Below are positions 8,974 to 18,887 of a DNA stretch of 64,000 bases, one piece after another. This DNA comes from Firmicutes bacterium HGW-Firmicutes-4. Its GTDB lineage: Bacteria; Bacillota; Clostridia; Eubacteriales; Eubacteriaceae. The notes below the pieces were generated by a model. It was given only the letters and a program-made list of their open reading frames with translations, was not told the origin of the DNA and searched no databases. The stretch lies in assembly GCA_002841405.1 (NCBI GenBank), contig PGZR01000004.1, forward strand, positions 1 to 64,000, given 5' to 3'. The position numbers and the translations under genes are program-made. Within the stretch, counting starts at the first letter, position 1. The number at the start of each line of letters is the position of its first letter.

Positions 8974-9024
8974 AGATCAAAAAATCATTAAGAGAAATCC
9001 CGAAGATCTTAACCGAAATTTTGG

Positions 9025-9073
9025 CCAGAGCCGATGCTGCAGATAAAAATGCAGCACCGGCTCTGGTCTTTTA
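9025..9073 (+). terminator. Rho-independent terminator
   Basis: A 17-bp stem with one mismatch (about 9025-9041 with 9050-9066), rich in G/C, is followed by TCTTTT. It lies about 55 bases after the Cys-rich gene. Confidence 0.8.
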
Positions 9074-9254
9074 GGGGTAGTGAGAGAGTCACGCAAAAGT
9101 CAATAAACCATAATGTCAGCAGTGATCTAGTCATCAAACGAGGTATTAATGTCAAACTCAAATAAATATCTTATCGTGAAGCGATAAAGAATTGCAAAAT
9201 AATCAGAATAATAGTATCATTACAACTAAGTAACAAATTACAGTATTAACGGTT

Positions 9255-9292
9255 CTGTTCCATCTGAATAACAGGTTTTTCAGATGGAACAG
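9255..9292. repeat. Perfect 14-bp inverted repeat in the leader of the methyltransferase/GH3 operon
   Basis: CTGTTCCATCTGAA (9255-9268) and its exact complement (9279-9292) are separated by 10 bases, ending 50 bases before the first operon gene. No T-tract follows on the + strand, so it is not a typical terminator. It may be an operator or an mRNA leader hairpin. Confidence 0.6.
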
Positions 9293-9342
9293 TGAAATGC
9301 CACAATTGTCGGAACAAGAAATTATTTAAGAGAGACGAATTT

Positions 9343-9906
9343 ATGTTATTTATATTAATGGGACTTTTAGCATTTATTCTTTTTGTAGCATATGATATCA
9401 ATGATGTGATTTTTAAAAATAATGTAATACGTCGGTTCTTTTTTTTAGGTTCATTCCTTTTAATTTTTGCAACAGCGGGGATTATTATTGAGGCATTTGA
9501 TGTTATTATATGGAATTTTTGGTGGATGAGCATCTTTGGGATGTTTTCATTATTTTTCCTGATCTTATTGATCTATACACTTTTTTTTGCATTGCCATTT
9601 AATGAGACATATATTATAAGTAATGGATCACCTCAAGTTTATCGAAATGGTGTATATGCCTTATGTAGGCATCCCGGGGTGTTATGGTTTGGGGGATTTT
9701 ATTTCTTTTTATGGGTTGCGTTAAGAATCCCGATGTTATTGTGGGCAGGACTTGTTTTTTGCGTTTGCAATTTTTTATACATTGTTTTTCAGGATCATTG
9801 GACCTTTATACGTACTTTTGAGGATTATAATGACTATAAGAAAAGCACTCCTTTTATTATTCCAAATTTCGAAAGTATCAAGCGTTGTTTACTGACATTA
9901 AAGTAA
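9343..9906 (+). CDS. Membrane-bound methyltransferase, isoprenylcysteine carboxyl methyltransferase-like
   Basis: This 187-residue protein has about five hydrophobic segments (near residues 2-16, 28-50, 53-78, 105-120 and 128-145). It carries the ICMT/phospholipid methyltransferase-type motif ALCRHPGVLWFGG, in which RHP belongs to the SAM-binding region. The C-terminal DHWTFIRTFEDYNDYKKSTPF resembles the EEXXLXXXFGXXYXXYKXXVPRFIP-type tail of the family. Known members methylate membrane-embedded substrates; the target is unknown here. The ATG at 9343 is chosen because the hydrophobic N-terminus begins there; the ribosome site is weak. It leads the operon, 16 bases before the GH3 gene. Confidence 0.75.
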   Translation: MLFILMGLLAFILFVAYDINDVIFKNNVIRRFFFLGSFLLIFATAGIIIEAFDVIIWNFWWMSIFGMFSLFFLILLIYTLFFALPFNETYIISNGSPQVYRNGVYALCRHPGVLWFGGFYFFLWVALRIPMLLWAGLVFCVCNFLYIVFQDHWTFIRTFEDYNDYKKSTPFIIPNFESIKRCLLTLK

Positions 9907-9922
9907 GAAAAGGAGCAATTCG

Positions 9923-11569
9923 GTGAAGTTTGAAGAGAAATTAAAGAATCGCCAATATGAAATGTTATGGCAGGAGTATTGCGGTTTTTTAGATCTTGAT
10001 ATAGAGTCCTACATGACCATCCAAAATCGCCTGATGATGGAACAAATCTCGCTATGGAGTCATAGTGAACTTGGTAAGCAAATGCTTAATGGAAAAAGAC
10101 CGGAGACTATCGACGAATTTCGGAAAGCGATGCCCTTATCCACCTATGGCGACTATGCTGATGTTTTATTGCAAAAAAAAGGTGAAATGCTTCCGGATCA
10201 ACCTGTTTTATGGATCCAAACCACTTGGGAAGGAGGCAAACAGCCGATTAAGGTGGCACCCTATACGAAGAGTATGCTAGATACGTATCGCAATAATACT
10301 ATTGCTTGTTTAATGCTTTCCACCAGTAATGAAAAGGGAAAGTTTGATGTCCGCGCGACAGACAAAATTCTTTATGGATTAGCACCACTTCCCTATGCAA
10401 CAGGATTACTTCCCTTGGTATTAAATGAAGAAATCGGCATCGAATTTTTGCCATCTGTTAGGGAAGCTGAAAAAATGACATTTAGTGAACGTAATAAAAA
10501 GGGCTTCAAACTCGGGCTCAGAAAAAATATTGACTATTTCTTTGGTTTGGGAAGTGTGACCTATTTTGTTAGCCTCAGCTTAGCTTCCATGGGCAAGACT
10601 TCAAGTCAAGCTTCGTCAAGTGATTCTAAAAGTAGTGCAATGAAATATTCCCTGCCGATGTTGGGGAAATTCATCTTAGCAAAATATCGTTGCAAAAAAG
10701 AAAATAGGGATTTAAAACCAAAGGATTTATTTAAGTTAAAAGGCTTTATGGTTGCGGGTACTGATAACGATTGCTATAAAGATGATCTGGAGGATTTGTG
10801 GGGCATTCGTCCAATGGAGATATTTGCGGGAACAGAGCCGACCTGTATTGGCACTGAAACCTGGACAAGGGATGGGATGTATTTCTTCCCGGATGCCTGT
10901 TTTTATGAATTTATCCCAGAAGATGAAATGAACCGAAGTTATGAGGATGACAGCTATCAACCCAAAACCTATCTGATGAATGAGGTCCTTTCCGGAGAAA
11001 AATATGAGCTAGTGATCTCTGTATTCAAGGGCGGCGCATTTATGCGGTACCGAGTTGGTGATGTTTATCGTTGTATCGGGTTGAAAAACGATGACGATAA
11101 GACCAGAATTCCCCGGTTTAAATATATTGACAGAATTCCAACAATAATTGATATTGCAGGCTTTACCAGGATTTCAGAGCATTCTATTAAAACAGCAATA
11201 GATTTATCGGGTCTTAACATTGAAGAGTGGATTGCAGTGAAGGAATATAATGATCACAATCGCCCTTTGATACACCTGTTTGTTGAAATTAAAATATCTT
11301 CCCTTGTTAGCTGTGGACTTGGGAAGGAAATACTTAAAGAACATTTAACGGTGTATTTTAAATATGTTGACCATGACTATAAAGATTTACAACGGATTTT
11401 AGGAATGGATCCTTTGGAGATAACCATTTTGAAAAGTGGCACCTTTGAAGAATATAATAAGCAAACGGGAAAAAAATTAAGACGTATCAATCCATCAAAA
11501 TATGAGATTAAAGAACTTTTATCAATTGAAAAGAATAATTTTTCGATTGATCGTGCAAGAGGTAGATGA
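9923..11569 (+). CDS. GH3 family acyl-adenylating enzyme
   Basis: This 548-residue protein resembles the GH3 auxin-responsive family, whose plant members adenylate carboxylic acids (jasmonate, indole-acetate) and join them to amino acids. Typical segments are MPLSTYGDYADVL near the N-terminus, FAGTEPTCIGTETW, the acidic FYEFIPEDEM, and FMRYRVGDVYRCIG in the C-terminal part. The substrate in bacteria is unknown. The GTG start follows AAAGGAGC by about eight bases. The stop overlaps the start of the 7TM-GGDEF-HD-GYP gene (ATGATGG), so expression is coupled. An acid-amide or thioester product acting as a signal is only an inference from context. Confidence 0.85.
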   Translation: MKFEEKLKNRQYEMLWQEYCGFLDLDIESYMTIQNRLMMEQISLWSHSELGKQMLNGKRPETIDEFRKAMPLSTYGDYADVLLQKKGEMLPDQPVLWIQTTWEGGKQPIKVAPYTKSMLDTYRNNTIACLMLSTSNEKGKFDVRATDKILYGLAPLPYATGLLPLVLNEEIGIEFLPSVREAEKMTFSERNKKGFKLGLRKNIDYFFGLGSVTYFVSLSLASMGKTSSQASSSDSKSSAMKYSLPMLGKFILAKYRCKKENRDLKPKDLFKLKGFMVAGTDNDCYKDDLEDLWGIRPMEIFAGTEPTCIGTETWTRDGMYFFPDACFYEFIPEDEMNRSYEDDSYQPKTYLMNEVLSGEKYELVISVFKGGAFMRYRVGDVYRCIGLKNDDDKTRIPRFKYIDRIPTIIDIAGFTRISEHSIKTAIDLSGLNIEEWIAVKEYNDHNRPLIHLFVEIKISSLVSCGLGKEILKEHLTVYFKYVDHDYKDLQRILGMDPLEITILKSGTFEEYNKQTGKKLRRINPSKYEIKELLSIEKNNFSIDRARGR

Positions 11570-14130
11570 TGGATAGCTTTGTATACATACCGATCACAGC
11601 CTTATGCTGTTACATCTTTTTGCTGCTGGCTTTTGTGGCGGCTAAAAAAAGTAAGCTGATCAATTCATTCTTGCTTTTTCTATCCGCAATAATTCTATGG
11701 ACAGGCGGTTCGCTTTGCATGAGAATGCAATTGTGGCCAAGTCTTGATTTTTGGTACAATGCCTCTGTTCTGGGCTTAACTTTAATGCCTTTTGCTTTTT
11801 TTATTTTTGTGATCGAATTTATTGGATTAAGAGATCGGTTTTTTAAAGCAGGTTATTTACTGATCGTTTTTCTAGTAAATATCATTAATGTCTTGACCGG
11901 TTTTTTTCTTAGTGCCCCGCAAGCTACAATTGGAACTGATGAAAAAGTGAGTTTCATCTATAATGTTACATGGCCAGTAAGTATTTTATTTGCTATATGT
12001 GTTGCGATTACGTCTCACTCGCTGTATCTATTATATAAATACAGTAAAACCAATGAAATAGCAAAAAAACAGTTTATGCCGATTGTCTATGGCGTTTTTA
12101 TTTTAGTAGTTGGTCATCTTGCTTTGTTTGTTCCATTATTCAAAGGCTTTCCAACAGATATTCTGTCCGGTGTTTGTTTTGCTTTTTGCTTGTTTTATGC
12201 ATTATATAGGCGTCGTTTATTCAAATTAACGCTTCTTGTTTCCCGGGGGAGCTGCTATGGGATTGCGGCAACGCTGTCCTTATTGTTGTTTTCAAATTTC
12301 ATTAGCTTATTTCAAGCATTTATAGATAATAATTTGTCTAATTTTAAAGAAAACAGTGTTTTGATTATCGCCGTATTTTTTACATTTGCTACTTTCTTTA
12401 TCTATCAGGGAATGAAGCGGTTTATAGACAAGGTCTTCACAAAGGAAGAAATTTATCAAGCAGAAAACTTAAAAGAGTTCAGTATAATGGTTTCGAAAAG
12501 TTTGAATGTAAATGAGATCCTGGAAGAATTAGTGGATGTCATTCAAAAAACAATTACGGTCAAAAAAATATATATATGCATCAGAAATGAAAAAAATGAT
12601 TCCTTTTTTATGATACATAGCACCAGTCCTCTCGATAAAAAGTACTTTTGTATTCAGGAAGACAATCCGATCGTAACATGGTTATCCAATAACGAAGGCT
12701 GTTTGTTAATGAAAGATTTCAAACGCACAGTTGCATACAAATCGATGTGGGAAGAAGAAAAAAAACAATTTGCAGATTTGAAAATTGAATGTTTTGTATC
12801 CCTGAAAGATGCTGCAGAATTGGTTGGAATTGTCTTGCTTTCGGAAAAAGAAAAACATAGCAGTTTTACCTATGATGATATTAATTTTCTGGGTTCTGTC
12901 GAATCGGTAGGATCCATTGCGGTTAGAAATTCCAGACTTTATGAGAAAGCCTATTTGGAAGCGCGAACTGATGAATTGACGGGCTTGTTAAATCGCAAAT
13001 ATTTTTATGAAAATTTACATAGCGAATATGAAAAAAATAAAGGCCAATCGCTGGCGTTGATTATCCTGAATATTGATGATTTTAAATTGTTTAATCAACT
13101 ATACGGGAATAAAGAAGGGGATATAGCGCTTCAGATGATTGCAAAAATTATTCAGGCTTCTGTTGGAAGCAATGGATATGTAGCCCGATATAGCGGCAAG
13201 GAGTTTGCGATAATCCTTCCGTTGTATGATTTGCTTAGGGCAAAAAATTTAGCTGAAACTATTCGCCTGCAGATAGCTGATATGAATAAATATAATAAAG
13301 AGTATCGGTTAAAAACACTGACATTAAGCGGGGGAATTTGCGCAATACCTTATGCAGCAAGCAGCGTAAAAGAATTAATCGACAATGCCGATAGAGCCAT
13401 ATATTATGTTAAAAGAAATGGCAAAAATGCGATCATGACCTATTCTGAGCGTGATCACAATCTTGGGGAAGGAAATGTCACAGCGGAGACCTTAAAACTA
13501 AAAGAAAACATATATTCTGATTATGAAAAAACGATCTATGCGCTAACAGCGGCCATTGATACGAAGGATCACTATACCTTCGATCATTCAAATAATGTCG
13601 CTTACTATGCAGTAGAGCTTGCCTACGCTTACGGAATGAATAAAGAAACAGCTGAAATCATCAGAGAAGCGGCGTTGCTGCATGATGTCGGAAAGATCGG
13701 CATCCCAGAACAAATCCTTAACAAACCGGGTAAACTTACACCTGAGGAATATGAGGTCATGAAAGGACACGTAGAAAATTCAATAGATATTATCCGACAC
13801 CTGCCATCGCTTGATTATGTCATCCCAGCAGTAATTGGACATCACGAACGTTATGATGGATTAGGGTATCCAAGACGAATAGCAAAACAGGATATTCCTG
13901 TGTCGGCAAGAATTTTATGTATTGTAGACGCCTTTGACGCCATGGTTTCTGAACGTTCCTACAAGGAAGCTTATTCAGTGGGCCATGCTTTGAAGATTAT
14001 TGAGGACGAGGCAGGTTTGCAATTTGATCCAGAATTAGCACATGTTTTTGTAAAATCGATAAAAAATGGATTGATTAAAATTAAACAAGCGACGAGTATG
14101 GAAGCTAATAAAAAAATCGTAAGTTTATAA
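11566..14130 (+). CDS. 7TM sensor protein with degenerate GGDEF and HD-GYP domains
   Basis: This 854-residue protein has about seven membrane segments in residues 1-215 (histidine-kinase-type 7TM sensor region), extra hydrophobic helices to about 290, a GAF-like region (about 300-460), a GGDEF-type domain (about 465-620) and an HD-GYP domain (about 650-835). The GGDEF signature reads YSGKEF, so cyclase activity is doubtful. The HD-GYP motifs HDVGKIG (about residue 705) and GHHERYDGLGYP are intact, indicating a c-di-GMP phosphodiesterase. It overlaps the GH3 stop by four bases. The membrane sensor may read a small molecule made or modified by the two upstream enzymes. Confidence 0.9.
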   Translation: MMDSFVYIPITALCCYIFLLLAFVAAKKSKLINSFLLFLSAIILWTGGSLCMRMQLWPSLDFWYNASVLGLTLMPFAFFIFVIEFIGLRDRFFKAGYLLIVFLVNIINVLTGFFLSAPQATIGTDEKVSFIYNVTWPVSILFAICVAITSHSLYLLYKYSKTNEIAKKQFMPIVYGVFILVVGHLALFVPLFKGFPTDILSGVCFAFCLFYALYRRRLFKLTLLVSRGSCYGIAATLSLLLFSNFISLFQAFIDNNLSNFKENSVLIIAVFFTFATFFIYQGMKRFIDKVFTKEEIYQAENLKEFSIMVSKSLNVNEILEELVDVIQKTITVKKIYICIRNEKNDSFFMIHSTSPLDKKYFCIQEDNPIVTWLSNNEGCLLMKDFKRTVAYKSMWEEEKKQFADLKIECFVSLKDAAELVGIVLLSEKEKHSSFTYDDINFLGSVESVGSIAVRNSRLYEKAYLEARTDELTGLLNRKYFYENLHSEYEKNKGQSLALIILNIDDFKLFNQLYGNKEGDIALQMIAKIIQASVGSNGYVARYSGKEFAIILPLYDLLRAKNLAETIRLQIADMNKYNKEYRLKTLTLSGGICAIPYAASSVKELIDNADRAIYYVKRNGKNAIMTYSERDHNLGEGNVTAETLKLKENIYSDYEKTIYALTAAIDTKDHYTFDHSNNVAYYAVELAYAYGMNKETAEIIREAALLHDVGKIGIPEQILNKPGKLTPEEYEVMKGHVENSIDIIRHLPSLDYVIPAVIGHHERYDGLGYPRRIAKQDIPVSARILCIVDAFDAMVSERSYKEAYSVGHALKIIEDEAGLQFDPELAHVFVKSIKNGLIKIKQATSMEANKKIVSL

Positions 14131-14149
14131 TTGACTTACGTTTTTTTTA
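14118..14149 (+). terminator. Rho-independent terminator overlapping the HD-GYP stop codon
   Basis: A 7-bp stem CGTAAGT (14118-14124) with ACTTACG (14134-14140) encloses the TAA stop codon and is followed by eight T residues. Confidence 0.75.
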
Positions 14150-14375
14150 TTTGAAAAGAAGATTTCAAGAGACTTAAACGATCACTCTATTTTTTATGAT
14201 GCTTAATATTTTATGTAATTATGAACTTGGAGTCGAATTGAGTTACAATGATTATGCAATATAATGCAAAGAGAATTGCATCATTTGGGGAATAGTTCTT
14301 TTCATTGAGGCAAACCTCTGATAGAATATTCAGGAAAAGACAGGAATTTACCATGCAAAGGAGTAACGGGAAAGA

Positions 14376-15836
14376 ATGAAAAGAAAGATTAAACTGGCAT
14401 GTTTGTTTTTAAGTATGCTGATGTTGCTGACAGCCTGTTCGGCAGGCGAAAAGACAGCCCTGGATCCTAAAAATCCGGTTTCCATCACCTTGTGGCATTA
14501 TTATGTTGGGGATAATAAGATTGCGCTGGAAACAGCGGTGGATACTTTTAACAAAAGTGTGGGTTCCGAAAAGGGCGTAGTGGTCAATGCCGTGGCTAAG
14601 GGCAGTGTTACTGAATTGGAAAAAGCAGTCACTGATGCTGCCAAAGGGGTTGTTAATGCAGAAGCCATGCCGGATCTGTTTTCCTGCTATCCCGATAAGG
14701 CGCTGGAAATTGATGAACTTGGCAAGCTGTGTGATTTAAACGATTACTTCAGCGAAGCAGAACAGGCTCTGTATGTGGAAGAATTTTTAAACGACGGCCA
14801 GTTTGATGGTGATCGGCTGTTAATCCTGCCAATTGTAAAAAGCACGGAACTGCTTTATGTTAATGAAACCGCCTGGAATGAATTTGCTGTGGCTAATAGT
14901 CAGGACACCACTAAACTTAGTACCTGGGAAGGTGTTTATGCGGCAGCGCAGGCGTATTACAAATGGACTGACGCCCAGACACCAGAAACCAGCGGGGATG
15001 GGAAAAGCCTGATGGGCGTTGATTCGGTTGCCAATTATGTTATTATCGGCAATAAACAATTAGGGGTTGAAGTCATTGATGGGCAAAATCAGCAGGTGGT
15101 GTTAAACCGGGCTGTGATGAAAAAAATCTTTGACACTTACTATGGCAGTATGAGTTTAGGCTATTTCAATGCGGTGGGGAAATTCCGCTCAGACGATATT
15201 AAAGCTGGTGATCTGGCTGCCTACGTGGGTTCGTCATCAGGGGCCGCCTATTTTCCAACCTGGATTGAAAAAGATAATACCCAGCTGCCGATCGAATTTT
15301 TGGCCTTATCCTACCCAGTCTTTGAAGGGGGCAGCCCTTATGCAATTCAGCAGGGTGCGGGTATGAGTGTCGCGAACTCCACGCCCGAAAAGCAGGAAGG
15401 AGCCGCTGTTTTTCTAAAATGGTTTACCTCAGAAGCTCAGAATATTGAGTTTGCGATGACCACCGGTTATCTGCCAGTACAATCCGGTGCCTATGAGAAT
15501 GATGCATTCAACGCCACTCTGGAAGAAATGGGAGCTGGTGAAGCAGCGGAAAAAAATATTGCCAAAGTTTATGAAATTGCCTTAGATCAAATCATGGAGC
15601 GGGATACCTATGCCTCAGTGCCTTTTAAAGGAAGCTATGAGGTTCGGTCAACTCTGGAAAAATCACTAACGGCGATGGGTCAGTCAGGACGTCAAAATGC
15701 CACGGCATTAAAGGAACAGGGGCTGTCAGAAGCGGAAATATTAGCAGCCTTGGATCTGAATACCCGGTTTGAAGAGTGGCTGACGACGATTCGCAGCCAA
15801 CTTGATAAGGCCGGTATCCCCTATATTGAAAATTAA
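14376..15836 (+). CDS. Extracellular solute-binding lipoprotein (family 1, sugar-type)
   Basis: This 486-residue protein has a lipoprotein signal with lipobox LTAC (Cys about residue 21), so it should be anchored outside the membrane. The segment VSITLWHYYVGDNKIALETAVDTFN is the typical first lobe of family 1 solute-binding proteins of ABC sugar importers. No ABC permease or ATPase is next to it; instead a membrane GGDEF-EAL protein starts 41 bases downstream. This pairing suggests the binding protein is a ligand sensor for c-di-GMP signalling and not an importer part. A ribosome site (AAAGGAG) lies about 12 bases before the ATG. Confidence 0.88.
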   Translation: MKRKIKLACLFLSMLMLLTACSAGEKTALDPKNPVSITLWHYYVGDNKIALETAVDTFNKSVGSEKGVVVNAVAKGSVTELEKAVTDAAKGVVNAEAMPDLFSCYPDKALEIDELGKLCDLNDYFSEAEQALYVEEFLNDGQFDGDRLLILPIVKSTELLYVNETAWNEFAVANSQDTTKLSTWEGVYAAAQAYYKWTDAQTPETSGDGKSLMGVDSVANYVIIGNKQLGVEVIDGQNQQVVLNRAVMKKIFDTYYGSMSLGYFNAVGKFRSDDIKAGDLAAYVGSSSGAAYFPTWIEKDNTQLPIEFLALSYPVFEGGSPYAIQQGAGMSVANSTPEKQEGAAVFLKWFTSEAQNIEFAMTTGYLPVQSGAYENDAFNATLEEMGAGEAAEKNIAKVYEIALDQIMERDTYASVPFKGSYEVRSTLEKSLTAMGQSGRQNATALKEQGLSEAEILAALDLNTRFEEWLTTIRSQLDKAGIPYIEN

Positions 15837-15877
15837 GACAGCATAAAAATCTATTCCATTTCGATAAGGAAATTATC

Positions 15878-18814
15878 ATGAAAAAAACCTGGACCCTTCG
15901 AAGACAGTTAAACATTTTATTGGCACTGATAGTGATCTTTCAAAGCATTGCTTTACTCTCTGCCCTATGGGTATCCCAGGTGTTTTTCATGCTGGATGCA
16001 GAAGCGGTGCGATTGCTGAACAATACCACCGAAACCCGGAGCAAAACATTTAACGCATCGATGGGTCAGACGATTGCCAATATGGCCGCTGAGACCGAAC
16101 AACTAAATGCGGCATTGATTTTACTAGCCCGGCAACAGGGCAGTACCCCGGAAAGTTTGTATCTAAGCGATGCGGCATATAATGAGACGGCTTTGCTGGC
16201 CAGCGACGCATTGGTATCAATCTTAAAAAAGAATAGTGTAACGGGGGCGTTTTTTGTTTTAAATGGATCCAATTCAAACAAGGGCGATCCATCCGCTCAT
16301 TCGGCGGTATATATTCGCAACACCACCCCGGATAGTGGTGTAACATCAAACTATTTGCTGGAAATTGGTCCCATCGCTGTTTCCAAACAATATACCATGG
16401 CGACTAGTATTCGCTGGAATCTGGATATTCGTTCAGGTGGTGAAGCGGGGGATTTTGATTTTTATGAAAAACCAATCTGGGCCAGCACCCAGTTTAAAAA
16501 TTCTGAAATGGAACGTTATGGTTATTGGACTACGCCCCGGGATCTATTAAAAGACAATCAGCAGGTTGTTTGCTATACGATGCCGGTTCTGGATGAAAAC
16601 GGGAATGGTTATGGAGTGGTGGGAATCGAAATTGATATGCCCTATTTTTCCCAGCACTATCTGCCGGATTCCGATCGCCTTTATCATAACAGCTTTTACG
16701 TGATTGCGGGAATGACCGATCGGACCTTAGATCTGGACTGGTTTATTCCTAGTGGGGTACTGGCAGAAACCTATTTAAAAAACGGGGAGCAACTGAAACT
16801 GAAATCGCTGGAAAATGAAGGTGTTTTTGAAACTGAACTGGGGGAGTTGGGAACAATGGTTGCTTCAGCCCGGGAGTTGAAGGTCTATAGCGACAATTCA
16901 CCTTTTGCGGATCAGAACTGGACCCTGGCCTGTTTTGTGCCCAGCGATGTTCTGCGAGAAAACTCGGCATCCGTAAGGGAGAAGCTGATTTATAGTATTG
17001 TGCTGACTACGATCCTGGCATTTTCAGCAGTTTTTGTGTTGGTCTACTTTTTTACCCGCAAGATTTCCCACTTGTCAAAATATGTTCGGGCGCTTTCACC
17101 CTATGATCAAATTAATTTCAAACCAACAGGGATGCTTGAGGTTGATGATTTAACCTCAGCGGTGGAACTGTTAAATCAAAGCCTGGTGAATGTATCAAAA
17201 ACCACCTCAAAAATACTCGAATTGAGTTTGCTGCCCATCGGTGGTTATGAAGTGATGGACAACAGCAAACATGTAATTCTTACCGATTTTTTGTATTGGC
17301 TGTTGCACCTGGATCCTGGTAGCCTGATTTCAAAAGAAGAATGGAAGGATTATTATCAACGACTGACACAAAATCCCGTTCATGGTCAGGAAAATATCTA
17401 CGATTACTATGATAACTATACAAAAAAACAGCTGTGGTTAAGGATTTTGGAAGCCAAATCACCAACCGGGGTAGTAGGTGTCATTCAGGATGTCACCGAG
17501 GATATCGAAGAAAAACATCGGCTAACTAATGAATTGGATTATGATGCGCTGACAAAATTATTCAGCAATACGGCTTTGAAACGTGAGTCTGCCCGGAAAA
17601 TCAATGATCGCCCAAATAAGATTGGCGCTATGATTTTTATTGATCTTGACAATCTAAAATACATCAATGATACTTTTGGTCATGATGTGGGGGATCGGCT
17701 GATCATTCGCGCCAGTGATATTTTTCGGTATTTCGAACGATTTGACGGTATTGTCTCCCGGATTTCTGGTGATGAGTTTGCCATTTACCTTCATGGATAT
17801 GTTGACCAAGACGAGCCCCGGGAAATTATAAAAAACCTGTATACTTACGGCGAGTCGTTTTTACTAACAACCCCAGATGGCAATGAAAATCGGATCCGTT
17901 TTTCAGCGGGAGTTGCCTGGTACCCTCAGGATGCGACTGAGGTCATGGATTTGCTGAAACTATCTGATTTTGCCATGTATGAGGCAAAACATAAAGAAAA
18001 AGGGCGTTTGTATGAATTCGATCGGGACTATTATCAACAGATGTCATATCTGCTGGAAAACCGTGAGGCGATTAATCGTTTGCTCGATGAACAGTTGATC
18101 CGCTTTGCCTTTCAACCCATCGTTGATTTGAAAACAGGGGAAATACTAGGCTACGAAATTCTAATGCGGCCACTACTTGAAAATTTCAAAAATCCCGCTG
18201 AAATTTTGGCCGTTGCTGCAGCGCAGTCAAAACTGATGCAATTAGAACGGATGATCATTTTTATGGCATTTGAAACGATTGAGAAACGATCCAAGGAGAT
18301 TGGTGATAACAAAATATTTATTAACAGCATTCCCAGCCAGCGTTTGAATTGGGAAGATTTTTTAAAGATAAAAGAGTGTTATGGCCATCATTTCAAAAAT
18401 GTTGTTATTGAGGTCACGGAAGCAGAAACGCTAGACAGTGATAATCTGGCGCAGAAAATCGAAAATATCCGAAACAATGGGATGCAGATTGCGTTGGATG
18501 ACTTTGGCAGTGGTTATTCTAATGAGATTAGAATTTTATCGCTATTGCCGGACATTATCAAGATTGACATGGCGATGATTCAGGGCATCCACAATAATGT
18601 TGACAAACAAAATCTGGTTACCAATCTGGTTCAGTTTTGTCATAACAAGGGGGTCAAGGTAGTGGCCGAAGGCATTGAAACGTCTGCAGATCTGATTACT
18701 GTGATTGAGATAGGCGTTGACTATGGCCAGGGCTTTTATCTGGGCCGGCCAGCGTTTGAGTTTTCAACAATCAATCCGGAATTGCGAAAAGAAATTCGGA
18801 ATTTACGAAAGTGA
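15878..18814 (+). CDS. Membrane GGDEF-EAL protein with extracellular sensor domain
   Basis: This 978-residue protein has a membrane helix at about 13-35, an extracellular sensor region of some 330 residues (Cache-like; unassigned), a second helix at about 368-393, a GGDEF domain (about 555-710) and an EAL domain (about 725-965). The cyclase signature is SGDEF (about 628), a variant that can be active. The EAL domain keeps the ExLxR motif (EILMR), NSIP, DDFGSGYS, the KID segment, AEGIET and the late GQGFYLGRP, so phosphodiesterase activity is likely. It is co-transcribed with the solute-binding lipoprotein, which may dock on the sensor region. Confidence 0.9.
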   Translation: MKKTWTLRRQLNILLALIVIFQSIALLSALWVSQVFFMLDAEAVRLLNNTTETRSKTFNASMGQTIANMAAETEQLNAALILLARQQGSTPESLYLSDAAYNETALLASDALVSILKKNSVTGAFFVLNGSNSNKGDPSAHSAVYIRNTTPDSGVTSNYLLEIGPIAVSKQYTMATSIRWNLDIRSGGEAGDFDFYEKPIWASTQFKNSEMERYGYWTTPRDLLKDNQQVVCYTMPVLDENGNGYGVVGIEIDMPYFSQHYLPDSDRLYHNSFYVIAGMTDRTLDLDWFIPSGVLAETYLKNGEQLKLKSLENEGVFETELGELGTMVASARELKVYSDNSPFADQNWTLACFVPSDVLRENSASVREKLIYSIVLTTILAFSAVFVLVYFFTRKISHLSKYVRALSPYDQINFKPTGMLEVDDLTSAVELLNQSLVNVSKTTSKILELSLLPIGGYEVMDNSKHVILTDFLYWLLHLDPGSLISKEEWKDYYQRLTQNPVHGQENIYDYYDNYTKKQLWLRILEAKSPTGVVGVIQDVTEDIEEKHRLTNELDYDALTKLFSNTALKRESARKINDRPNKIGAMIFIDLDNLKYINDTFGHDVGDRLIIRASDIFRYFERFDGIVSRISGDEFAIYLHGYVDQDEPREIIKNLYTYGESFLLTTPDGNENRIRFSAGVAWYPQDATEVMDLLKLSDFAMYEAKHKEKGRLYEFDRDYYQQMSYLLENREAINRLLDEQLIRFAFQPIVDLKTGEILGYEILMRPLLENFKNPAEILAVAAAQSKLMQLERMIIFMAFETIEKRSKEIGDNKIFINSIPSQRLNWEDFLKIKECYGHHFKNVVIEVTEAETLDSDNLAQKIENIRNNGMQIALDDFGSGYSNEIRILSLLPDIIKIDMAMIQGIHNNVDKQNLVTNLVQFCHNKGVKVVAEGIETSADLITVIEIGVDYGQGFYLGRPAFEFSTINPELRKEIRNLRK

Positions 18815-18887
18815 TCTGTCCTGGCGTTGATAGCTGACGAATCAGCGAAACGATCCAGCAATAGATCAGAAAGGGGTCAATAGAAAG

